From assembly GCF_003252725.1 (NCBI RefSeq), contig NZ_QEPO01000005.1:62001-126000 (forward strand): 64,000 nucleotides of DNA, read 5' to 3'. Below the pieces are notes generated by a model. That model made no database searches and was not told the DNA's origin. It saw only the letters and a program-made list of their open reading frames with translations. The DNA comes from Haemophilus parainfluenzae (GTDB lineage Bacteria; Pseudomonadota; Gammaproteobacteria; Enterobacterales; Pasteurellaceae). Below, piece after piece: positions 54,689 to 64,000 of the stretch (within the stretch, counting starts at the first letter, position 1; each line of letters opens with the position of its first letter). The translations under genes and the position numbers were made by a program.

Positions 54689-55590
54689 TTAATTAACCTT
54701 CTTCCCCAGTGCATAATACCGAGACCTGACACAGCTAAAATACCACCAATAATTAAGGAGGAATCCACTTGTTCATTCAACCAAACGGCTGAAAATAAAA
54801 TCCCTAATATCGGCACAAGAATAATATAAGCCGAGGCATTGCCTGCCCCTAAGTGTTTCACCCCATCAAAATACCATGCATAGGCTAATACTGTGGCACC
54901 AAATGCAAGACCAAGCAAACTTATCCACTCACCTTGTGATAAATTCATCACTGTCATCCAATCGTCCGAGCTTTCCACGCATAGCGCACTCATAAATAAC
55001 AATAAAAAACCAAAAATGGAAGATAATGTGGTTGCGGTGAGCGAATCAATGCCTGCGAGTACTTTTCTCGCCAGTAAGGTATAAGCAACCCAACAAATTA
55101 GTGCCCCAATTAATAATATTTGCCCCAACCCAAAGGAATCCATCATTTGTAAAAAATTCCCTTTTGTGAGAGCCAATAATGTTCCGCTCATGGCAATAAC
55201 CATTCCAAGTATTACCCAACGATTCCATTTTTCTTTAAATAAAAAAATCGCCAAAAGCGTGGTAAATACAGGGTTTGTCGCCACAATAACAGCCGCTTGT
55301 CCCGCTGGAAGATATTTCAGCCCCCAGATAAAAAATGTGGAATAAGCGAAGACACCAAAAAAGGCAGTCACAAACAACCCCATCCACTGATTAGCTTTTA
55401 GTTGTTTAGCATATTTGAAGCGATTCACCGCATATAGCCAAATAATGAGTGGAATAATGGCGAAAAAAAAGCGCATGCTTGAAGCAACAAATGTCGGCAT
55501 AGCTTGGGCAACTACTCGTCCCCAAGGCCAAGAGGCGCCCCATAAAATCACCATTCCAATTAATTGTAAATGTATGCGGAGAGGGTTCAT
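54685..55590 (-). CDS. EamA-family transporter in the heptosyltransferase operon
   Basis: A 301-residue, ten-helix DMT transporter with two EamA repeats (MVILWGASWPWGRVVAQAMP; then LLARKVLAGIDSLTATTLSS and later AYAWYFDGVKHLGAGNASAYI in part). It overlaps waaF upstream and waaC downstream by 4 bp each, so its translation is coupled to LOS-core genes. Substrate unknown. Confidence 0.83.
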   Translation of the reverse strand: MNPLRIHLQLIGMVILWGASWPWGRVVAQAMPTFVASSMRFFFAIIPLIIWLYAVNRFKYAKQLKANQWMGLFVTAFFGVFAYSTFFIWGLKYLPAGQAAVIVATNPVFTTLLAIFLFKEKWNRWVILGMVIAMSGTLLALTKGNFLQMMDSFGLGQILLIGALICWVAYTLLARKVLAGIDSLTATTLSSIFGFLLLFMSALCVESSDDWMTVMNLSQGEWISLLGLAFGATVLAYAWYFDGVKHLGAGNASAYIILVPILGILFSAVWLNEQVDSSLIIGGILAVSGLGIMHWGRRLIK

Positions 55591-56630
55591 TTTGCTAATA
55601 ATGCCTCTAATTTTTCTAATGCCATTTCAGGTGTAATATCAATCAAACTTTGATGATACCCTTCCGAGCTATCTGCACTTTTACGCACCTTAATTAAATC
55701 GCCTTCAATTAAACGAATAATCACGGCTTTATCTGATAATGGTGGCGTATAAGTTGGACTCGTTGGGCCGTAAAGTGCAACCAATGGACGATCTGTCGCA
55801 GCGGCAATATGCATTAAGCCGCTATCATTGCTCACCACTGCCGTACAGTTAGCAATTAAATCTACTGCTTGATTCAGGTTAGTTTGTCCCGCTAAATTTA
55901 AACAAAATGATTGTAGCTCGGCTGGTAATGCATTGCGAATTTGCTCCCCAGCTTCTACATCTTTTGGTGAACCAAATAATTCTACTGCGTAGCCTTTTTC
56001 AATCAGCATTTCTGCTAATTTAGCATAATGATAATGCGGCCAACGTTTAGCTGGACCAAATTCAGCTCCAGGACAGAAACCAATAATCGGACGTTCGCCT
56101 AAAAGTACGGTCTGTTTTTCAAAGTTTTTAAAGGTTTCCGCCTGTCGAGTAGGATCAACGGTTAAATAAGGTTTTATAACAGGAATATCTGCCGCTTTTG
56201 GCACCGAATTTTGCTCAAAAGCTAACGCCACATAACGTTGCACCATCATTGGGTAATCTCGTTTGTTATTGCGTAAATCGTTAAGCAATAAATAACGGCT
56301 TTCCCCTTTCCAGCCACGACGTACCGCAATTTTTGCAAAAGCGGGGATGAAAGCAGACTTCAAGGAGTTTGGTAACACAATCGCCATATCATATTGATTG
56401 CGTAATGCCTTACCTAAACGATAACGTTCACACAAGGCAAATTTGCCGTGTCCGAGCGGCATTTCAATAGCATGACGCACTTCTGGCATACGGGCTAAAA
56501 GCGGTTTACACCAATTGGGCGCCATTACATCAATTTGGCAATGGGGATATTGCTGTTTGAGTTGTTGATACAAACTGTGCGACATCATCATATCGCCGAC
56601 CCAAGACGGGCCGATAATTAAAATATTCAT
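55587..56630 (-). CDS. waaF: LOS heptosyltransferase II
   Basis: GT9 enzyme adding the second heptose to the inner core. 347 residues, full length: NILIIGPSWVGDMMMSHSLY with the N-terminal acidic residue, GFCPGAEFGPAKRWPHYHYA, and SNDSGLMHIAAATDRPLVALYGPTSP. First gene of the operon with a DMT transporter and waaC. Confidence 0.95.
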   Translation of the reverse strand: MNILIIGPSWVGDMMMSHSLYQQLKQQYPHCQIDVMAPNWCKPLLARMPEVRHAIEMPLGHGKFALCERYRLGKALRNQYDMAIVLPNSLKSAFIPAFAKIAVRRGWKGESRYLLLNDLRNNKRDYPMMVQRYVALAFEQNSVPKAADIPVIKPYLTVDPTRQAETFKNFEKQTVLLGERPIIGFCPGAEFGPAKRWPHYHYAKLAEMLIEKGYAVELFGSPKDVEAGEQIRNALPAELQSFCLNLAGQTNLNQAVDLIANCTAVVSNDSGLMHIAAATDRPLVALYGPTSPTYTPPLSDKAVIIRLIEGDLIKVRKSADSSEGYHQSLIDITPEMALEKLEALLAK

Positions 56631-56681
56631 GTTTGACCTTATAAATATAATTTATTGCGTTATGTCATAATAATAGTCACT

Positions 56682-57845
56682 TTAATTACATTGTCTAAAT
56701 TCTTTTGGCGTTAAGCCTAACTCTTTTTTAAACACAGAATAAAAATATTGAATGGAAGGATAGCCACAAATTTCTGATATTTCTTGAATAGAAATATCTG
56801 TTTGTTGTAATAAATTTTTTGCACGAGAAAATTTTTCCTCATGAATCACTTGGTGGATAGTTTTATTCATTTCATTCTTAAAACGTTGTTCAAGATTGGA
56901 ACGTGAAGTTTCTAAATGGTCTAATACTTGTTCGACTTTAATCCCTTGGCAAGCTCGATGACGAATATAATGAATAGCTTGCATGACTAAAGGATCTCTT
57001 AAAGAACGATAATCTGTAGAGTTTCTCGCATGAACCGCAGTTGGAGGGATCAAAATCGGGATATGTGAAACTTTATGGCCATTTAATAACCGATACAATA
57101 GTTTGGCTGCTTGATAGCCGATATCCCTCGCCCCTTGTTCTACCGAAGAAAGAGAAACTCTCGATAAATATTGAATTAATTCTTCATTATCAATACCTAT
57201 TACACAAAGCTCTTCTGGCACTGCGATCTTGCTATATTCACAAGCTTGTAATAGATGGCGCGCTCTTGCATCGGTTACTGCAATAATCCCTGTATGAATC
57301 GGTAGAGTTTTCAGCCATTTAATCAGATTTCGTTGCTCCTCTAACCAGTTTGAGGCGTTAGTTTGGGCACCTTCATAAAGGTAAAGCGGATAATGATTTT
57401 TCTCCATTAATGCGATAAACTCACTTTTTCGCTCTTTTGACCAGTGTTTTTCACAATCCATTTGCATACCATAAAAAGCAAAGTGTGAAAGACCCTTTTC
57501 TTGAAGATGAGAAAAGGCCATATCAACTAATGCTGTATTATCAGTTGCAACGTAGGGAAAATGTGGATAAAAATCAGACCGTTGATAAGAACTACCAACA
57601 GCGATTGTCGGAATTTGAGAGTTTTGTAAGAATTCGGCAGTTTTGGGATCGTCAAAATCGGCAATGATACCATCAATAGAAAGTTCTTTAATAATGTCTG
57701 CATGATATACAAATTCATCCTCCACAAAAATATCCCAAGTACATTGTGAAGCCTGAATATATTGTCCAATACCTTCCACAACCTGACGATCATATACTTT
57801 ATTGGCATTAAATAAGAGAGCGATTTTATAATATTGTTCAGCCAT
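56682..57845 (-). CDS. xylR: xylose operon activator XylR
   Basis: Xylose-binding AraC-family activator of xylose transport and catabolism genes. 387 residues: a LacI/PBP-type sensor domain (1-270; IALLFNANKVYDRQVVEGIG, ACEYSKIAVPEELCVIGIDN) and two C-terminal helix-turn-helix units (VLDHLETSRSNLEQRFKNEM; ISEICGYPSIQYFYSVFKKE). The frame opens 27 codons earlier, but the ATG at 57845 gives the family N-terminus. It lies 112 bp downstream of xylH on the same strand. Confidence 0.94.
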   Translation of the reverse strand: MAEQYYKIALLFNANKVYDRQVVEGIGQYIQASQCTWDIFVEDEFVYHADIIKELSIDGIIADFDDPKTAEFLQNSQIPTIAVGSSYQRSDFYPHFPYVATDNTALVDMAFSHLQEKGLSHFAFYGMQMDCEKHWSKERKSEFIALMEKNHYPLYLYEGAQTNASNWLEEQRNLIKWLKTLPIHTGIIAVTDARARHLLQACEYSKIAVPEELCVIGIDNEELIQYLSRVSLSSVEQGARDIGYQAAKLLYRLLNGHKVSHIPILIPPTAVHARNSTDYRSLRDPLVMQAIHYIRHRACQGIKVEQVLDHLETSRSNLEQRFKNEMNKTIHQVIHEEKFSRAKNLLQQTDISIQEISEICGYPSIQYFYSVFKKELGLTPKEFRQCN

Positions 57846-57956
57846 AGATCCATTCCATTGATTTGGTCTTGGAAAATATAGCGGAAAATTAGGCTTTATA
57901 AAAGTATGTATAATAAAAATCGCCATTTTTCGATGGCGATTCAGAACTAATTAATA

Positions 57957-59084
57957 TCACATTTTTTTCTTACTACTAGTATCAATCCAGACTGCAAGTA
58001 ATAAGATTGTTCCTTTGACTATATATTGCCAGAAGGTTGGAACATCAAGCATACTCATACCATTATCAAGTGAGGCTATAATTAGAGCCCCAATCACAAC
58101 TCCCCAAATACTACCAACACCACCAGCTAAACTAGCACCTCCAATTACACAGGCCGCAATCGCATCTAATTCTGCATTTTGACCAGCAGATGGTGACCCT
58201 GCTCCAAGTCGAGCACTAAGAATTAAACCCGCAATTGCAACTAGTATACCATTCATAGCAAAGATGGTAAGTTTTGTTTTTTCTACATTAATGCCTGATA
58301 ATTTTGCAGCATCGATATTGCCACCAATAGCATAGACATGACGGCCAAATGATGTTTTACGAGATAAAAACACTCCAAATACTGCAAGAATTGCCAGTAC
58401 CAATACAGGGAATGGAATACCACGGTAATCATTAAGTAAATACACAGCCCCCAATACAACAACTGCAAATAAGGCATATTTTGTAAAATATTTTGACAAT
58501 TCAGGCACTTCAAGTTGAAATTGTTGACGGCTTTTACGTTGATAATATCCCCAAATTATAAAACTAATCACTGCAATACTACCAAGAATGAATCCAGTTA
58601 CATCAGATAAATAACCTTGTCCAATAACTGACATTGAGCTACTGATTGGAGATACTGTTGTACCATTTGTTAAACCAATAAGAATCCCACGAAAAGCAAG
58701 ATAACCAGCAAGAGTAACAATGAAAGATGGTACTTTGCGGTAAGCAACCCACCACCCATTCCATAAGCCAAAGAGTAATCCAAGTGCTAGCGTTGCTACA
58801 ATGGTGACAGGTAATGGCAATCCCCACCACACATCTGATATAGCTGCAAAACCACCTAGTAATCCCATCAATGACCCTACGGATAAGTCAATTTCAGCAG
58901 AAATAATGACAAATACCATGCCAATAGCAAGAATGCCAGTAATTGAAGTTTGACGCAATAAGTTAGAAATATTTCGTGCACTTAAATAAGCACCATCTGT
59001 TGCCACGGTAAAAAATACCATAATAACAGCAATAGCAATTAGCATAATATAAACTTGTAGATTCACGGATTTTAACTTAAACAT
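57957..59084 (-). CDS. xylH: xylose ABC transporter permease
   Basis: Ribose/xylose-class ABC permease, 375 residues with about ten helices. The family motifs are [44 protein letters not shown] and [21 protein letters not shown]. It starts 3 bp after xylG and is the last of the transport genes xylFGH. Confidence 0.95.
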   Translation of the reverse strand: MFKLKSVNLQVYIMLIAIAVIMVFFTVATDGAYLSARNISNLLRQTSITGILAIGMVFVIISAEIDLSVGSLMGLLGGFAAISDVWWGLPLPVTIVATLALGLLFGLWNGWWVAYRKVPSFIVTLAGYLAFRGILIGLTNGTTVSPISSSMSVIGQGYLSDVTGFILGSIAVISFIIWGYYQRKSRQQFQLEVPELSKYFTKYALFAVVVLGAVYLLNDYRGIPFPVLVLAILAVFGVFLSRKTSFGRHVYAIGGNIDAAKLSGINVEKTKLTIFAMNGILVAIAGLILSARLGAGSPSAGQNAELDAIAACVIGGASLAGGVGSIWGVVIGALIIASLDNGMSMLDVPTFWQYIVKGTILLLAVWIDTSSKKKM

Positions 59085-59087
59085 AGA

Positions 59088-60599
59088 TTACTCCTTAAGT
59101 GCAGTTTCCATTACTTGTTCCTGTGTGAGTCCATTATTAATAAGATTAGCTTTAAGTTTACCTTGGTGCATAACAAGAACTCGGTCACTAATACCAAGCA
59201 CCTCTGGTAACTCAGATGAAATCACAATAATTCCAATACCTTCTTGAGCGAGCTGATTAATTAATTTATAAATTTCATATTTTGCTCCTACATCAATACC
59301 ACGGGTCGGTTCATCTAAAATTAAAATTTTGGGATTGAGTAGTAAACATTTTGCTAAAATTGCCTTTTGTTGATTACCTCCGCTTAAGCGACCAATAGCT
59401 AAATTTGGAGAGGAGGTTTTCACTTTAAGCTGCTTAATCGCTGAAGCGATTACTTGTTCTTCTTTCGCCTCATTAAGCACCATTTTTCCAAAACAATATT
59501 CTTTTAGAGAAGAAAGAGTAATATTTTTGCCCACCTCCATAATCGAAACTATGCCATGTTTCTTACGGTCCTCAGGTACCATTACAATTTTATGTCTAAT
59601 TGCTTGTGCGCAATTTTTTATGTCGACCTGTTCTTCATTAATGAAAATTTTACCTTCATGCTTTCCTTGGTAAGAACCAAACAAACATTGCACCATTTCT
59701 GTTCGTCCTGAACCAACTAAACCTGCAACACCTAAAATCTCACCAGCATGAAGACTAAAAGTGACATCGTTTACACGCTTAATATGTGTATTAATTGGAT
59801 GCCAAGCAGAAAGATTTTCAACTCGCAAAATTTCCTCTTTAATTTCATGTAATTCATGAGGATAAAGTGAAGTAATTTCGCGACCAACCATCATGGTAAT
59901 AATGTCGTCCTCAGTCATTGTAGAAGAAACTTTTGTACCAATATGTTCGCCATCTCGAATGACACAAATCTTGTCGGAGATTTCTTTGACTTCATTAAGT
60001 TTATGAGAAATATAGATACAGGCGATATTATGAGTTTTGAGTTCCTTGACCAAATTTAATAAGATGGCAGTTTCTTTTTCAGTAAGCGAAGCTGTAGGTT
60101 CATCAAGAATAAGCAAGCGAACTTGCTTGTTCAATGCTTTTGCAATTTCTACTAATTGCTGTTGCCCAAGCCCTAACTCACCGACCTGGGTATTAGGGTC
60201 AATATTTAATTGAACCTGTTGCAATAACGTTTTACAACGTATATACATTTCATTGTCTAATGTTAAACCTTTATAAGTCATTTCATTACCTAAAAAGATA
60301 TTTTCAAGCACTGACATATTTTTTACTAGGGTAAGCTCTTGGTGAATAATGGAAATACCCTTTTGTTCTGTATCTTTAATATTTTTAGCCTTTAATTCAC
60401 TATCTGAAAAATAAATATTCCCGCTATAATCCCCATAAGGATAAATACCACAAAGGACTTTCATTAGCGTTGATTTTCCTGAACCATTTTCTCCACATAA
60501 AGATAAAATCTCACCAGCTTCTAATTCAATTGAAATGTTACTAAGTGCAGTCACATCACCAAATTTCTTTGTGATGTTTTTCATTTCTAGCAATGCCAT
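59088..60599 (-). CDS. xylG: xylose ABC transporter ATPase
   Basis: Double ABC ATPase of the sugar class, 503 residues. First module: [24 protein letters not shown]; second module: [16 protein letters not shown] (degenerate Walker A, usual here), [26 protein letters not shown]. The ATG at 60599 has AGGGAGTATGGT ahead; the frame opens seven codons earlier. It follows xylF after 50 bp with a hairpin between. Confidence 0.95.
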   Translation of the reverse strand: MALLEMKNITKKFGDVTALSNISIELEAGEILSLCGENGSGKSTLMKVLCGIYPYGDYSGNIYFSDSELKAKNIKDTEQKGISIIHQELTLVKNMSVLENIFLGNEMTYKGLTLDNEMYIRCKTLLQQVQLNIDPNTQVGELGLGQQQLVEIAKALNKQVRLLILDEPTASLTEKETAILLNLVKELKTHNIACIYISHKLNEVKEISDKICVIRDGEHIGTKVSSTMTEDDIITMMVGREITSLYPHELHEIKEEILRVENLSAWHPINTHIKRVNDVTFSLHAGEILGVAGLVGSGRTEMVQCLFGSYQGKHEGKIFINEEQVDIKNCAQAIRHKIVMVPEDRKKHGIVSIMEVGKNITLSSLKEYCFGKMVLNEAKEEQVIASAIKQLKVKTSSPNLAIGRLSGGNQQKAILAKCLLLNPKILILDEPTRGIDVGAKYEIYKLINQLAQEGIGIIVISSELPEVLGISDRVLVMHQGKLKANLINNGLTQEQVMETALKE

Positions 60600-60620
60600 A
60601 CCATACTCCCTAAAAAACAA

Positions 60621-60639
60621 GGGGAGGAAGAAACTCCCC
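60621..60639 (-). terminator. xylF-xylG intercistronic hairpin
   Basis: On the minus strand GGGGAG (60634-60639), 7-base loop, CTCCCC (60621-60626), then TTGTTTTTT. It looks like a partial terminator that would make more of the binding protein XylF than of XylG and XylH. Confidence 0.7.
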
Positions 60640-60649
60640 CCCTTTGAGA

Positions 60650-61648
60650 TTATTGATAAATACTTTCTTTAGTATGAAAACCATCTTTAATGATAGTTTC
60701 ATCTATGTTGCTTTTATCAATAGCAATAGGGTCAAGCAAATATGAAGGTACATTTTTCAATCCATTATTGAGTTCTGCATTAGACTGAATATTTTCTGCT
60801 TTACCCAATTTCACCGCAATTTCTGCTGCTTTATCTGCAAGTTTTGTGATTGGTTTATAAACAGTCATAGTTTGCGAACCATTCACAATACGCTTAATTG
60901 CTGCTAAATCAGCGTCTTGACCAGAAATAGCCACTTTACCAGATAAGCCTTGAGCGCTTAATGCTTGAATTGCCCCTCCAGCGGTAGCATCGTTTGATGC
61001 TACTACTACATCAATATTATTTTTATTTGCAGTAAGGGCATTTTCCATAATTTGCAATGCTTTCTCAGCTAACCAAGAATCAACCCATTGATCCCCTACA
61101 ACTTTAATCTTTCCACTTTTGATTAATGGTTCTAAGACTTTCATTTGTCCTTTTCTAAATAACTTCGCATTGTTATCTACAGGGGACCCCCCCATTAAGA
61201 AATAATTACCTTCAGGTTTTACAGCAACCACACTTTTTGCTTGCAACTCCCCAACCTTTTCATTATCAAATGAAACATAAAAATCTAAATCTGCATTGTT
61301 AATTAAACGGTCATACGCAAGAACTTTAATCCCTTCTTTTTTAGCCTCTGAAATAACGTTACTTAATACCTCACCGTTATGTGGAATAATGACTAATACA
61401 TCAATATCTTTATTAATCATATTTTCAATCTGAGAGATTTGTGCTGAGTCATCACCATTTGCAGACTGAACAAATACTTTTGCCCCCATTGTTTCTGCTT
61501 TTTTTACGAAAATATCTCGGTCTTTTTGCCATCTCTCTAAACGTAAGTCATCAATAGATAGACCTATTTTAAGATCTTTTGAATATGCTGAACTACTAAA
61601 TACCGTTAATACAGCTGCGAGTGTGAGTAAAGCTGATTTGATTTTCAT
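60650..61648 (-). CDS. xylF: xylose-binding periplasmic protein
   Basis: Substrate-binding protein of the xylose ABC importer, 332 residues: signal peptide ([20 protein letters not shown], cleavage after AYS), then [21 protein letters not shown] and [23 protein letters not shown], both diagnostic for XylF. First gene of xylFGH, divergent from xylA across a 236-bp control region. Confidence 0.96.
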   Translation of the reverse strand: MKIKSALLTLAAVLTVFSSSAYSKDLKIGLSIDDLRLERWQKDRDIFVKKAETMGAKVFVQSANGDDSAQISQIENMINKDIDVLVIIPHNGEVLSNVISEAKKEGIKVLAYDRLINNADLDFYVSFDNEKVGELQAKSVVAVKPEGNYFLMGGSPVDNNAKLFRKGQMKVLEPLIKSGKIKVVGDQWVDSWLAEKALQIMENALTANKNNIDVVVASNDATAGGAIQALSAQGLSGKVAISGQDADLAAIKRIVNGSQTMTVYKPITKLADKAAEIAVKLGKAENIQSNAELNNGLKNVPSYLLDPIAIDKSNIDETIIKDGFHTKESIYQ

Positions 61649-61751
61649 ACTGATACCTCAATAGTTAAGTAAGTAGAGTGTAGAGCTATAGCTCTGCTTT
61701 TTAGTTTTCCTACTTTAGTAAATGCTTTCAATTATAAAATCTTTTACTATT

Positions 61752-61764
61752 ATTACGTTTTTTC
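61752..61764 (-). promoter_or_regulatory. XylR operator candidate, xylF side
   Basis: ATTACGTTTTTTC; it is the inverted partner (12 of 13 bases) of GAAATAACGTAAT at 61812-61824. The pair flanks the CRP site symmetrically, as expected for an activator serving two divergent operons. Confidence 0.6.
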
Positions 61765-61769
61765 ACAAT

Positions 61770-61785
61770 TGTGATCTCTACCACA
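61770..61785. promoter_or_regulatory. CRP-cAMP site between xylF and xylA
   Basis: TGTGATCTCTACCACA matches TGTGA-N6-TCACA with one mismatch and is itself within a wider palindrome AATTGTGA...CCACAATT. Its place between divergent xyl operons supports catabolite control of both. Confidence 0.78.
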
Positions 61786-61811
61786 ATTACAAATTATCGC
61801 TATTGAAAAAC

Positions 61812-61824
61812 GAAATAACGTAAT
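61812..61824 (+). promoter_or_regulatory. XylR operator candidate, xylA side
   Basis: GAAATAACGTAAT, preceded by GAAAAAC and followed by GAAACAG at 61829-61835. Spaced GAAA elements are the kind of direct repeat bound by AraC-family activators. Inverted partner at 61752-61764. Confidence 0.6.
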
Positions 61825-61884
61825 TGATGAAACAGATTTTTTTCTCAAAAATGCAACAAATTCATTATCAGAGAGGAAAATCTT

Positions 61885-63204
61885 ATGAAAACCTACTTCG
61901 ACAAAATTGAAAAAGTAAAATTTGAAGGACCACAATCTACAAATCCTTTTGCCTTTAAACACTATGATGCGAATCAAGTTATTTTAGGTAAAACTATGGC
62001 TGAACATTTACGTTTAGCTGTGTGCTATTGGCATACATTTTGCTGGAATGGAAATGATATGTTTGGACAAGGGTCACTTAATCGCAGTTGGCAAAAAAAT
62101 TCAAATACTCTTGTGGCAGCTGAGCAAAAAGCAGATATTGCATTTGAATTTTTAAGTAAATTAGGTGTGCCGTATTACTGTTTCCATGATGTGGATGTTG
62201 CACCGGAGGGCAATTCGGTTCAGGAATATGTACATAATTTTAATCATATTGTTGATATTTTAGAACGCAAACAAGCTGAAACAGGAGTGAAACTTTTATG
62301 GGGTACAGCAAATTGTTTTACTAATCCACGTTATATGTCTGGAGCCTCTACAAACCCAAACCCTGAGGTATTTGCTTGGGCTGCGACACAAGTCTTTAAT
62401 GCAATGAATGCAACTCAACGTCTTGGTGGAGAAAACTATGTTTTGTGGGGTGGTAGAGAAGGATATGAAACCTTGCTTAATACAGATCTTAAGCGTGAGC
62501 GCGAACAAATTGGTCGTTTTATGCAAATGGTTGTGGAACATAAACATAAAATTGGATTTAAAGGTACATTGTTAATTGAACCAAAACCACAAGAACCAAC
62601 AAAACACCAATATGATTATGACGTATCGACTGTATATGGTTTCTTAAAACAATTTGGTTTAGAAAAAGAAATTAAGGTGAATATTGAAGCGAATCATGCC
62701 ACTTTAGCTGGTCATACGTTTCAACATGAGGTCGCAACAGCGTTTGCATTAGATATTTTTGGTTCAATTGATGCTAACCGGGGAGATCCGCAATTAGGTT
62801 GGGATACTGATCAATTCCCAAATAGCGTGGAAGAAAATACTCTAGTTATGTATGAGATTTTAAGACACGGAGGATTTACCACAGGTGGTTTTAATTTCGA
62901 TGCAAAAATCCGTCGTCAAAGCATCGATCCTTACGATTTATTCTATGGACATATAGGAGCAATTGATGTATTGGCTCTATCCTTAAAACGCGCGGCACAA
63001 ATGTTACAAAATGCGACATTACAAAAAATTGTAGATAAACGTTATTCTGGTTGGGATTGTGAGCTTGGTCAACAAATCTTACAAGGCAAAACCTCACTTG
63101 AAGGACTTGCACTACTTGTCCAACAAAAAGGATTAGATCCTAAACCGATTTCAGGCCAACAAGAATATTTGGAAAATTTAGTAAATCAAGCTATTTATGC
63201 TTAA
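61885..63204 (+). CDS. xylA: xylose isomerase
   Basis: Converts D-xylose to D-xylulose, a metal-dependent TIM-barrel enzyme. 439 residues, the long class II form. Catalytic and metal-site motifs are intact: [13 protein letters not shown] with the active-site His and Asp, [24 protein letters not shown], and [28 protein letters not shown] is the ribosome-binding site. It opens the catabolic operon with xylB. Confidence 0.97.
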   Translation: MKTYFDKIEKVKFEGPQSTNPFAFKHYDANQVILGKTMAEHLRLAVCYWHTFCWNGNDMFGQGSLNRSWQKNSNTLVAAEQKADIAFEFLSKLGVPYYCFHDVDVAPEGNSVQEYVHNFNHIVDILERKQAETGVKLLWGTANCFTNPRYMSGASTNPNPEVFAWAATQVFNAMNATQRLGGENYVLWGGREGYETLLNTDLKREREQIGRFMQMVVEHKHKIGFKGTLLIEPKPQEPTKHQYDYDVSTVYGFLKQFGLEKEIKVNIEANHATLAGHTFQHEVATAFALDIFGSIDANRGDPQLGWDTDQFPNSVEENTLVMYEILRHGGFTTGGFNFDAKIRRQSIDPYDLFYGHIGAIDVLALSLKRAAQMLQNATLQKIVDKRYSGWDCELGQQILQGKTSLEGLALLVQQKGLDPKPISGQQEYLENLVNQAIYA

Positions 63205-63215
63205 ACTTAATGTAA

Positions 63216-63241
63216 AAGTGCGGCCATTTTTTACCGCATTT
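63216..63241. other. decayed uptake-signal pair between xylA and xylB
   Basis: AAGTGCGGC (63216-63224) and ACCGCATTT (63233-63241) each differ from the uptake core by one base. Five base pairs remain (TGCGG/CCGCA), followed by T residues; it may be a weak hairpin within the operon. Confidence 0.6.
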
Positions 63242-63262
63242 TTTATTTCTTAGGAGGCATTT

Positions 63263-64000
63263 ATGTATATCGGTATTGATTGTGGCACGCAAGGCACAAA
63301 AGCAATAGTTGTAGATTTTTCCCAGAGAAAAGTAATTGGCATAGGTTATGCAAAACATGATTTAATTGAGCAATCCAATGGTAGACGAGAGCAACATCCT
63401 AACTGGTGGATTGAGGCATTAAAACATGCATTGGAGATCGCGTTAAGACAAGCGAAAAGCTCACTTCACTTTTCTCCTAATTTAGTCAAAGGTATTGGGA
63501 TTTCAGGTCAACAGCATGGATTGGTAATATTAGATAAATATGATCAACCTTTATATAATGCTAAATTGTGGTGTGATACAGAAACTACTGACGAAAATGA
63601 TGAGTTAATAGAAAAACTAGGAGGACAAAAGGCAGCATTTGAAAAGCTTGGAATAATGTGCCAAACAGGTTATACCGCATCGAAATTAATGTGGTTTCGT
63701 AAACATTACCCAGAACAATTTACCCAAATTAAAAAAGTTATGTTGCCTCATGATTATCTTAATTATTGGCTTACAGGTAATTTTTGTACAGAATTCGGCG
63801 ATGCTTCTGGTACAGGGTATTTTGATATTATAAATCGTAAATGGAGTAATGAGGTATTTTCCAAAATTGCACCAGAATTAGTAATGAATGATGTACTACC
63901 AACCTTACTTTCAGCAGAAAAAAAATTAGGAGTACTTAAGCCTGAGATTGCTGCGTTATTTGGGTTTAATAAGAACGTAACCGTCTCTACTGGAGGTGGG
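63263..64000 (+). CDS. xylB: xylulokinase, N-terminal part (cut by window edge)
   Basis: Phosphorylates D-xylulose to xylulose 5-phosphate for the pentose phosphate pathway. The visible 246 residues show the FGGY-kinase ATPase fold: IGIDCGTQGTKAIVVDF at the start, GIGISGQQHGLVILD, LWCDTETTDEN with the catalytic-region Asp, and LPHDYLNYWLTG. The frame is open to the window end. AGGAGG lies 6 bp ahead of the ATG. Second gene after xylA. Confidence 0.96.
   Translation, partial: MYIGIDCGTQGTKAIVVDFSQRKVIGIGYAKHDLIEQSNGRREQHPNWWIEALKHALEIALRQAKSSLHFSPNLVKGIGISGQQHGLVILDKYDQPLYNAKLWCDTETTDENDELIEKLGGQKAAFEKLGIMCQTGYTASKLMWFRKHYPEQFTQIKKVMLPHDYLNYWLTGNFCTEFGDASGTGYFDIINRKWSNEVFSKIAPELVMNDVLPTLLSAEKKLGVLKPEIAALFGFNKNVTVSTGGG

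Overview
The window is chromosomal DNA from a Pasteurellaceae bacterium of the Haemophilus type. The 9-base Haemophilus DNA-uptake signal AAGTGCGGT and its complement recur on both strands, often as inverted pairs that double as terminators. Gene content also fits: rnr-rlmB, a P2-like porin, opsX-type heptosyltransferase, msrAB, and an ATP-dependent pckA. The mannose PTS, pgaABCD and the complete xylose locus suggest the H. parainfluenzae group rather than H. influenzae. That species call is inference. The window is cut at both ends, in rnr on the left and xylB on the right. I see no rRNA, tRNA, prophage, insertion sequence or CRISPR array.

Layout. 0-4.1 kb: RNase R tail, rlmB, brnQ, nhaA. 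4.1-10.7 kb: a surface-adhesin region. A two-domain glycosyltransferase (GT25-like plus GT2) converges on an operon made of a 1230-residue trimeric autotransporter, with 24 tandem 14-residue Ser/Ala repeats, and a second putative glycosyltransferase. 11.1-16.4 kb: emrAB drug efflux, then a sugar porter and alpha/beta hydrolase bracketed by a 39-bp direct repeat. 16.5-21.5 kb: uvrA and ssb (divergent), an FNT channel, a rhodanese. 21.8-28.5 kb: a composite defence island. 28.7-38.7 kb: ynbE-ydbH, small transporters, manXYZ, a CMD-family protein, msrAB with a thioredoxin-like partner. 38.8-42.5 kb: fecBCDE-type iron uptake. 42.7-48.5 kb: pgaABCD (poly-N-acetylglucosamine biofilm polymer). 48.6-56.6 kb: pckA, a siderophore-esterase-like protein, hslO, porin, waaF-transporter-waaC. 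56.7-64 kb: xylR, xylFGH, xylAB with a divergent control region.

The most interesting region is the defence island. Its order is hsdR-hsdS-abiF-[RNA]-hsdM. The abiF-type gene encodes an Abi_2/HEPN protein with an R-x4-H motif. Directly behind it, on the opposite strand, is a compact transcription unit: TTGACC, 17 bp, TATAAT, a long interrupted hairpin, then a U tract. It would make an RNA of about 64 nt that looks like the RNA partner of AbiF systems. The hsd genes are nearly free of Haemophilus uptake signals but carry four Neisseria-type uptake sequences, two of them perfect 12-mers of different dialects. This points to cross-family acquisition from Neisseria. hsdS is itself a mosaic of AT-rich recognition domains and a GC-richer, uptake-sequence-rich core.

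The second notable region is the adhesin: an alanine-cored, serine-coated coiled-coil stalk next to two glycosyltransferase genes, suggesting a dedicated O-glycosylation cassette.
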